A stretch of 41,832 nt of DNA from positions 1 through 41,832 of the forward strand of contig CAZCBJ010000010.1 in the NCBI GenBank assembly GCA_964496705.1, written 5' to 3'. Source of the DNA: CAZCBJ01 sp964496705. GTDB lineage: Bacteria; Chloroflexota; Anaerolineae; Anaerolineales; Anaerolineaceae. Both the position numbers and the translations under genes were made by a program. Below the pieces are notes generated by a model, which was not told where the DNA came from, made no database searches, and was given only the letters and a program-made list of their open reading frames with translations. Positions 25,561 through 35,938 of this stretch are shown here, in pieces; position 1 is the first letter of the stretch, and each line of letters starts with the position of its first letter.

Positions 25561-26657
25561 AGCAAATCCTTGTCATTGAGGATGATGAAATCGTCCGCGG
25601 AAATATTCTTGAGCTTTTAACTGCTGAGGGTTTTATTGCCACTGGCAGCCAGGACGGCGAGGAGGGGGTGCGTCTTACTTGGGAGAGCCTTCCTGATTTG
25701 ATCATCTGCGATGTGTTGATGCCGCGCCTGGATGGTTTTGGCGTGCTGGCCAGGTTGCGGCGCGACCCATTAACCGCGACCATTCCTTTTCTGTTTCTGA
25801 CCGCATTGACCTCCCGTGAAGATTTACGCCGCGGAATGGGTTTGGGCGCAGATGATTACATCACCAAACCGTTCACACGCAATGAGCTGCTGCAAGCAGT
25901 TAATTTGCGATTGCGGCTTCATCAAGAACGCAATGCGTTAACCCGCAAGAAGGTGTTGGATTTACAAAGATCCCTGGCCCGCAATTTGCCCTATGAGTTG
26001 CTGACGCCGTTGAGTGTGGTGATCGGATTCTCCGAGATCATCATGGACGACCGCGGGAATTTAAGCCCATTGCAAATTCGCGAGATGGCGCAGGATATTC
26101 ATGCCTCGGGTGAGCGCCTGCATCGATTGGTGGAAAATTATATCCTTTTGACAGATCTGGAAATGTTACTCACCGATGGCGCAAAACTCGAGGCGGTTCG
26201 AAAAAGCCGTGAAGAAACCCGGGCAAATCCATTGATCCATGAGATTGCGCATTTTATAGCCCATCAACGCGGACGTGAAAACGACCTGGTTGTGGATGTC
26301 GAAGATCAACTGCTGTATATTTCCGAACGCCACCTTGAAAAAATTCTCGAAGAATTATTGGATAATGCTTTTGTCTTTTCCATGGCCGGCACTCCTGTTC
26401 ATGTCAAAGCGGCATCCCACCCGCAATACCCCCAGTATCAGATTTCCATCCAGGACTGCGGGCGTGGAATGCCCAGGGAGCTGTCCAGACAGATTGGTGA
26501 AGTGGTGTACTTTGACAACCGCCTGTTTCAGGAGCAGGGCGCCGGAATGGGGCTGTTGATTGTCCGCCGCCTGGTGGATGTGTATCAAGGATCAATGTTG
26601 GTGACCACACCGGCGGAAGGTGGAACGCTGGTTCAGGTCAATATTCCGTGCGCCTAG
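25557..26657 (+). CDS. Response regulator fused to a histidine-kinase-like ATPase lacking the acceptor histidine
   Basis: Protein of 366 residues. The REC domain (1-120) has acidic EDDE, phospho-acceptor D52 in CDVLMPRLDG, T in FLTAL and K in ITKPF. A dimerisation-like segment follows (about 130-205) where the normal H-box reads LPYELLTPLSVVIGFSEI: the phosphorylated His is Tyr (Y146). The HATPase domain keeps the N-box EELLDNAF, G1 DCGRGMP and G2 GAGMGL. It should be phosphorylated by the upstream kinase but cannot autophosphorylate in the usual way, so it may act as an ATP-dependent output or regulatory pseudokinase (inference). GGAGAAGG lies upstream; ATG overlaps the previous stop. Confidence 0.87.
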   Translation: MKQILVIEDDEIVRGNILELLTAEGFIATGSQDGEEGVRLTWESLPDLIICDVLMPRLDGFGVLARLRRDPLTATIPFLFLTALTSREDLRRGMGLGADDYITKPFTRNELLQAVNLRLRLHQERNALTRKKVLDLQRSLARNLPYELLTPLSVVIGFSEIIMDDRGNLSPLQIREMAQDIHASGERLHRLVENYILLTDLEMLLTDGAKLEAVRKSREETRANPLIHEIAHFIAHQRGRENDLVVDVEDQLLYISERHLEKILEELLDNAFVFSMAGTPVHVKAASHPQYPQYQISIQDCGRGMPRELSRQIGEVVYFDNRLFQEQGAGMGLLIVRRLVDVYQGSMLVTTPAEGGTLVQVNIPCA

Positions 26658-26708
26658 GTGTCGGCTTCAACTAATTACGAATGATTTGACAAGAAAGGCT
26701 GGAATTTC

Positions 26709-28040
26709 ATGTGTGATACATTTGTCGCCCTCGGAGAGATGACCGCCAATGGCAAGGTTATTTTGGGGAAGAACAGCGACCGCGAACCCAATGAAGCGCA
26801 GCTGATCACAATACTCCCGGCAGCCGACCATCCAGAAGGCAGCCGGGTAAAATGTACCTATACCGAAATAGCGCAAGTGCGTCATACTCACCAGGTGTTT
26901 TTATCAAAACCTTTTTGGATCTGGGGCGCGGAGATGGGCGCCAACCAATTCGGTGTGGTCATCGGGAACGAGGCGGTTTTCTCCAAGGAACCAGCCGGTA
27001 AAAATGGGTTGATCGGCATGGATTTTCTACGCCTGGCGTTGGAGCGCGCGGCCACCGCTGAGACGGCTTTGCAGACCATCATCGAATTGCTGGAACAGTA
27101 CGGGCAAGGCGGCTCTTGTGGATTGACGCATGCGATGTATTACCACAATAGTTACCTGATTGCCGATGCGCATGAAGCCTGGATATTGGAGACTGTGGGC
27201 AGGCGTTGGGCAGCCAAGAAAGTGCGCAAGTACGGCTCCATATCCAATGCACTCACCATCGGTGAAGAGTGGGATCTGGCTTCGCCAGATCTGGCGGATT
27301 ATGCGCTCAAGCGGGGCTGGTGCGCCAAAGGTGAGGTGTTCAGTTTTAGCCGCTGCTATTCAGACTTTATTTACACAACGTTTGCAGATGGGCGCCGGCG
27401 CCAACTTTGCACCAGTAACGCCTTACAGGCTGGTCAGGGCAAATTTAATGTAGCGGATGCGCTGGCTATTTTACGCTCGCACGGCGAAGCGGAAAATGTG
27501 ATCTGGTCGCCTGATCATGGATTGATGGGGGCTGAAGTGTGCATGCATGCTGGTTTTGGGCCAGTGCGTGGGTCACAGACAACCGGTTCGCTGGTTGCAG
27601 AGATCGGAGAGGGCAGCCTTTCGTTGTGGTCCACAGCTACGGCAGCGCCTTGCTTGAGCGTGTTTAAACCGTTCTGGATGGATTCAGGTCTGCCGGACCT
27701 GGGGCCAGAGCCGACCGCGGTATATGACTCACAGGCCATCTGGTGGCGCCATGAGCTGCTCCATCGCCATGTGCTCAAGGATTACCCAAACCGGGCTGCC
27801 TTATTCGCCGCGGAACGCGATGGATTGGAAGCGGCTTTTTTGGCGGAGTCGTCCATTTCCAGTCAATACCCCATCGAACAGCGGCAGGATTTCACTACCC
27901 GTTGTTTTGAAACTGAAGAACAATCCTATGCGAGGTGGTTGCGCCAGGTCAAAGCTTTGCCGGTGGTGAACGGACTGCGTTTTTACCATGCCTGGGCTTG
28001 GAATGGATTCAACAAGCAAGCCCGATTGCCAATGAAATGA
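26709..28040 (+). CDS. C69/secernin-type Ntn hydrolase
   Basis: Protein of 443 residues beginning MCDTFVALGEMTANG, with Cys2 as probable N-terminal nucleophile after Met removal, and GKVILGKNSDREPNEAQ, the standard start of the peptidase C69/secernin family. GANQFGVVIGNEAVF, GLIGMDFLRLALERA and GSCGLTHAMYYHNSYLI are further family segments. C69 members include dipeptidases; secernin-like members have uncertain substrates, so an amide-bond hydrolase is all that can be said. No signal peptide, so cytoplasmic. It lies 51 bases after the signalling pair; no convincing ribosome-binding site is seen before the ATG. A TTGACA upstream (26686-26691) has no matching -10 box. Confidence 0.86.
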   Translation: MCDTFVALGEMTANGKVILGKNSDREPNEAQLITILPAADHPEGSRVKCTYTEIAQVRHTHQVFLSKPFWIWGAEMGANQFGVVIGNEAVFSKEPAGKNGLIGMDFLRLALERAATAETALQTIIELLEQYGQGGSCGLTHAMYYHNSYLIADAHEAWILETVGRRWAAKKVRKYGSISNALTIGEEWDLASPDLADYALKRGWCAKGEVFSFSRCYSDFIYTTFADGRRRQLCTSNALQAGQGKFNVADALAILRSHGEAENVIWSPDHGLMGAEVCMHAGFGPVRGSQTTGSLVAEIGEGSLSLWSTATAAPCLSVFKPFWMDSGLPDLGPEPTAVYDSQAIWWRHELLHRHVLKDYPNRAALFAAERDGLEAAFLAESSISSQYPIEQRQDFTTRCFETEEQSYARWLRQVKALPVVNGLRFYHAWAWNGFNKQARLPMK

Positions 28041-28058
28041 GTGTAAACTCGCGCCTGA

Positions 28059-28067
28059 TGCTATAAT
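28059..28067 (+). promoter_or_regulatory. Extended -10 promoter (TGCTATAAT)
   Basis: TG at 28059-28060, one base, then a perfect TATAAT at 28062-28067: a full extended -10 element that does not need a strong -35 box, and none is seen. The predicted transcript start at about 28074 lies just downstream of an ATG at 28070, which argues against that ATG as start of the next gene. Confidence 0.6.
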
Positions 28068-28096
28068 GGATGTATCGGGTTATTGATAACAAAATC

Positions 28097-31000
28097 ATGC
28101 AGGCGATCCTCACTCTGATAACGTCGAAAGTTTTTGTAGACTTTCCAGTGCATTTCCTTGCCTGGTTGGTCTGGCTGCTGTTCCTGGCGTTATTGATCGT
28201 CGGATTGTGGCAGTGGTGGGATACCCAATTTATCCACAGGCAAAAGAGCTGGATTTTGCTGGCGGTTCTTCTTTTTTCAGCGCCTCTGGCTGCATTGTTT
28301 TTCGGCGTACGGCTTCCTGATTCCTTTTCATTTGGCGCGCCGGGTTTGCCGGTTGAAATAAAATCTCCTGCGATCATGCTGTTCACCGCGCTTCCCTGGG
28401 TGATTGGCGGGGGGATGGCCGGCCCGTTGGCAGCAGTCATCCTGGGAGGATTGTCAGGCTTCTTTCTGGGCTTGTTTGAGACTCACCATATTTTTTCCCC
28501 ACTCGAAGTCGCCGGGTTGGCGCTGGTGTTCAGTTACCTTGTCCGCCAACGCTACCGCAGCCCATTCTTTCGGCTGATGCGCAATCCGTTGGGGGCGGCA
28601 GTCCTGCTGGCAGTGATCAGCACACCGGTTTATTTCCTGGTCGCCTTTTTTGCTTTGCAAGGGGATTGGGCTATTCGCCTGGATTTCGCGTTGAACCAGA
28701 CTCTGCCCATTGCGCTGGCGCGCGGTTGTGAATTGGTCATCGCGGCAGCGTTTGCCCAGGTGTTGTATTCCAGCAAATCTAGTTGGTGGGGAGGCAAAGG
28801 TGCGCTGGTGCCCTCTCCGGCTGAGACGAGCATTCAGGTACGCATTTTATCCGGCGCTATTCCTTTGATGATCTTTCTGGTCTTTCTCATGCTTGGCGGC
28901 ATCTGGGTGATGGCTGGAAATTCAGCCCGCAGGATGATGGAAAAACGTCTTGAGACCATCTCCGTCGCTTCTGCTGAGAGTCTGCCGTATTTTTTGGAAA
29001 CCGGCCAGAGTTTGATCCAGAAACTAGCCGATGAGAATTTGTTGGTTGAGGACGCGGAACAATTGCCTGCAATTTTGGCGTCCGACCTGCGCTCGGTGCC
29101 TTTCTTTCGGCAACTGATGTTATTCGATGCGTCCGGACAGCCCCTGGCTGGCTATCCGGAAGACCAGTTTGAAGCAATTTTACCCAGCAAAGATGAGCAG
29201 ACCGGCATTGCCCTGGCGACCCGCGGTGTGCTGATTCAGGTGTACACATTGCCGCCCTGGGAAGGCCAGACCACCGCCCAGGTATCATTTATCGCCGCCA
29301 TTCAAGGTGGCACAGGCGAGGTTATCGGTGTTCTGCTCGGACGCACCGATCTGGAATCCAATCCCTTTACGCAACCCATACTGAAGGCGATGCAAACGAT
29401 CAAGGATCTGGGCGGCGAGAGCATGATCCTGGATGAGAATGGCAACATTCTCTATGACTCATTGGGTTCTGCGGCATTGATCATGACTGCCTATCCCGGA
29501 GAGGTTCCGAAGGAGCAGGCGTTTTTCATGGATGCCTCGCCCATCGGCACGCGCCGCCTGGTCTATTATCAGCCAGTGGAAGGCAGGCCGTGGGGTATCC
29601 TGCTATTTGTCCCGGTAGAACAAACCCAGAGTCTGGCGCTGGATATTGCCATCCCGCTATTAGTGGGTGTCCTTTTTCTATTGGTTCTGGCGTTGATTTT
29701 CCTCTTTTTTGCGTTGGGTCGCATCTCAATCCAGCTCAAGCGGCTGTCTGGCGAGGCGGCGCTGATTGCCCAGGGACAATTGGGTCACGAGTTGCAATTT
29801 GGCAGCGAGGATGAAGTTGGGCGTCTGGGTCGTGCGTTTGATCAAATGCGGATCAGCCTCAAGGCTCGGCTGGAGGAATTGAATCGTTTGCTGGTGGTCA
29901 CCCAGGGTGTGGCGGCCAGTTTATCGGCAGAAACTGCCATGCAGCCGGTATTAGAAGCGGCGATCGGCGATGGCGCTTCGATGGCCAGAGTGCTGTTGGT
30001 TCAACAAGATGGCTATTTCAACCTGGATGGAGGCCAATTTATCGCTTTCAATCTTGGTCCGGCGGGTGAAGTGTATTCCTACCTGGATGCGCAACTGCTT
30101 GAGTTGATGCGGCAGCAGGATGTGATCACGGTTTCCAACACTGCGCGCATCCGGCGGATCAATCTACCCGCGAATGCCCCCAAACCTTCTTCGATGGCCG
30201 CCTTTGCCTTGCGGCGAGAGCACACATTCTTCGGGGTTTTGTGGATTGCCTATGATCAACCTCACAATTTCACCGAGGAGCAGGTGCGCTTCCTGACCAC
30301 ACTGGCGGGGGAGGCAGCGCTGGCGGCTGCGAATGCCCGTCTGTATGCCTCAGCCGAAATCGGTCGGCAGCGCCTGCAGGCCATTCTAGATTCGGCAGCC
30401 GAACCCATCCTGGTTTTTGATCAAGCCTTGAATCTGTTGGTGATCAATCCTGCCGCAATGCACGTTCAGGGTCTGGTGCTTTCATCGACACCTGGCAGAC
30501 CACTGCAAGAGGTGATCAGCCATGTCGAATTGGTGAAATTCCTGCGCCAACCCATCCAGGATCGCTTATCCTCGATGGAAATCAACCTGCCGGGTGGACG
30601 CATCTTTTATGTCAGTGCCTCGCCGGTGGACGCGGGCGCGAGTCATGTGGGCAAGGTGGTCATTTTACGCGACATCACCCATTACAAGCAGTTGGACTCG
30701 TTGAAGACAGATTTCGTCGCTACAGTGAGCCATGACCTGCGCTCTCCTTTGACTTTGATGCGCGGGTATGCCACCATGCTGCAAATGGTGGGTGAGCTGA
30801 ACGAGCAGCAAAAAAAATATGCACAAAAAATTGTTGCCGGAGTTGAAACCATGTCGCGCCTGGTTAATAATCTGCTGGACCTGGGGCGAATTGACGCCGG
30901 GGTTGGTTTGCAGGTGGAACCGGTCAACCTGGATGCGGTGATCGAGCAGGTGATTGCCAGCCTTAATCCGAACGCTGCGCAAAAGAGTATCCGTTTGGAG

Positions 31001-31417
31001 CAATCAGTGTCGCCTGGTCTTCAGGTGGTGGTGGAGGCGGACCGGGCGTTGATCCAACAGGCGATTTACAATATGGTGGAAAACGCGGTGAAATATACCC
31101 CACCGAATGGGAAGGTGAGTGTCAGCCTTGGGCGCCGTGAAGATTCGCTGTTGATTGAGGTGGCTGATACGGGCATAGGCATCGCACCGTTGGATTTGCC
31201 GCACATGTTTGAGCGGTTTTACCGCAGCGGCAGACGTGAAGCCTACCAGCAGCGCGGCACGGGTCTGGGTTTGGCACTCGTCAAGTCCATTGTGGAACGG
31301 CATCATGGGAGGGTGTGGGTGGATAGCCAACTGGGAAAAGGCAGCAAGTTTTATATTTCGATTCCATATCGCCAGCCGGTCAAACCCAATGGTGGGAGCA
31401 AATTAGAAAATTCTTAA
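28097..31417 (+). CDS. Large membrane sensor histidine kinase (multi-TM, periplasmic sensor, HAMP, GAF, PAS)
   Basis: Protein of 1106 residues from ATG 28097, or 1115 from ATG 28070. Order: several membrane segments (about 15-230), another at 254-273, an extracytoplasmic Cache-like sensor region (about 275-505), membrane segment at 515-540, HAMP (540-595), GAF (602-750), PAS (759-870), HisKA with H879 in VSHDLRSPLTLM, and HATPase with N-box NMVENAVKY, G1 DTGIGIAP and G2 GTGLGL. It should autophosphorylate in response to an external and/or cytoplasmic signal. No response regulator gene adjoins it; the REC protein at 25557 is the nearest. The N-terminal multi-helix part resembles membrane-embedded sensors but I do not recognise its family. 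A promoter lies just upstream, and rpoC has a separate promoter after it. Confidence 0.92.
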   Translation: MQAILTLITSKVFVDFPVHFLAWLVWLLFLALLIVGLWQWWDTQFIHRQKSWILLAVLLFSAPLAALFFGVRLPDSFSFGAPGLPVEIKSPAIMLFTALPWVIGGGMAGPLAAVILGGLSGFFLGLFETHHIFSPLEVAGLALVFSYLVRQRYRSPFFRLMRNPLGAAVLLAVISTPVYFLVAFFALQGDWAIRLDFALNQTLPIALARGCELVIAAAFAQVLYSSKSSWWGGKGALVPSPAETSIQVRILSGAIPLMIFLVFLMLGGIWVMAGNSARRMMEKRLETISVASAESLPYFLETGQSLIQKLADENLLVEDAEQLPAILASDLRSVPFFRQLMLFDASGQPLAGYPEDQFEAILPSKDEQTGIALATRGVLIQVYTLPPWEGQTTAQVSFIAAIQGGTGEVIGVLLGRTDLESNPFTQPILKAMQTIKDLGGESMILDENGNILYDSLGSAALIMTAYPGEVPKEQAFFMDASPIGTRRLVYYQPVEGRPWGILLFVPVEQTQSLALDIAIPLLVGVLFLLVLALIFLFFALGRISIQLKRLSGEAALIAQGQLGHELQFGSEDEVGRLGRAFDQMRISLKARLEELNRLLVVTQGVAASLSAETAMQPVLEAAIGDGASMARVLLVQQDGYFNLDGGQFIAFNLGPAGEVYSYLDAQLLELMRQQDVITVSNTARIRRINLPANAPKPSSMAAFALRREHTFFGVLWIAYDQPHNFTEEQVRFLTTLAGEAALAAANARLYASAEIGRQRLQAILDSAAEPILVFDQALNLLVINPAAMHVQGLVLSSTPGRPLQEVISHVELVKFLRQPIQDRLSSMEINLPGGRIFYVSASPVDAGASHVGKVVILRDITHYKQLDSLKTDFVATVSHDLRSPLTLMRGYATMLQMVGELNEQQKKYAQKIVAGVETMSRLVNNLLDLGRIDAGVGLQVEPVNLDAVIEQVIASLNPNAAQKSIRLEQSVSPGLQVVVEADRALIQQAIYNMVENAVKYTPPNGKVSVSLGRREDSLLIEVADTGIGIAPLDLPHMFERFYRSGRREAYQQRGTGLGLALVKSIVERHHGRVWVDSQLGKGSKFYISIPYRQPVKPNGGSKLENS

Positions 31418-31425
31418 GCAATTGT

Positions 31426-31454
31426 TTGCAAAACGAGTCCGATTGTGTTATAAT
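31426..31454 (+). promoter_or_regulatory. rpoC promoter
   Basis: TTGCAA (31426-31431), a 17-base spacer and a perfect TATAAT (31449-31454). The predicted transcript start at about 31461 gives a leader of about 115 bases before the GTG start of rpoC. Confidence 0.8.
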
Positions 31455-31497
31455 TTCAGTTTGCATATGTGCGGACTACCATGCAGGCTGGACTTTC

Positions 31498-31541
31498 AAG
31501 CGTAGAAGTTGAGTAGTTTCTCACGCTTTATTTGTCTTTTT
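31498..31541 (+). promoter_or_regulatory. Possible intrinsic attenuator in the rpoC leader
   Basis: AAGCGTAGAA (31498-31507), a ten-base loop, then TTCT, one bulged C and ACGCTT (to 31528) can form a ten-pair stem. It runs straight into a T-rich tract (31527-31541, 11 of 15 bases T). It lies between the rpoC promoter and start codon, so it could end transcripts early or stop read-through from the kinase gene upstream. The stem is only moderately G+C-rich, so strength is uncertain. Confidence 0.5.
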
Positions 31542-31545
31542 CGTA

Positions 31546-31557
31546 CCAGATATCTGG
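31546..31557. repeat. Perfect 12-base palindrome in the rpoC leader
   Basis: CCAGATATCTGG lies between the attenuator-like hairpin and the AGGAGG ribosome-binding site (31564-31569). It could be a protein-binding site or a small RNA hairpin; there is no second copy nearby to support either. Confidence 0.35.
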
Positions 31558-31576
31558 CGATTCAGGAGGCGGATTA

Positions 31577-35806
<4,230 letters not shown>

Positions 35807-35815
35807 ATCCAACCA

Positions 35816-35849
35816 ACATCCCCGGGACACCCTCCCGGGGATGTTTTTT
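35816..35849 (+). terminator. Rho-independent terminator of rpoC
   Basis: A perfect 12-pair stem, ACATCCCCGGGA (35816-35827) and TCCCGGGGATGT (35833-35844), with loop CACCC and a run of six T from 35844 to 35849. It begins nine bases after the rpoC stop codon. Confidence 0.96.
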
Positions 35850-35865
35850 AATCATTTTGGGGATG

Positions 35866-35871
35866 TATAAT
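35866..35871 (+). promoter_or_regulatory. Candidate gyrA -10 box
   Basis: Perfect TATAAT after the rpoC terminator, giving a leader of about 60 bases before the gyrA ATG. No good -35 box: the spot 17 bases upstream is the terminator T-run. A dedicated promoter is expected because the terminator separates the two genes. Confidence 0.5.
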
Positions 35872-35938
35872 TCTTTAAAACAGTTTTTGGCATTCGTCCA
35901 CCGCTAAAATAATGATCGTCGCAATGTGAGTGAGAAAT

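Noticed and set aside
26686..26691. Perfect TTGACA before the C69 hydrolase gene as a promoter
   Set aside because: At 16-18 bases downstream there is no -10-like sequence, and the start codon lies too close for a normal transcript.
31532..31576. TTG at 31532 as rpoC start
   Set aside because: It lies within the T-rich tail of a hairpin, lacks a ribosome-binding site, and the next in-frame GTG has a perfect AGGAGG at seven bases.
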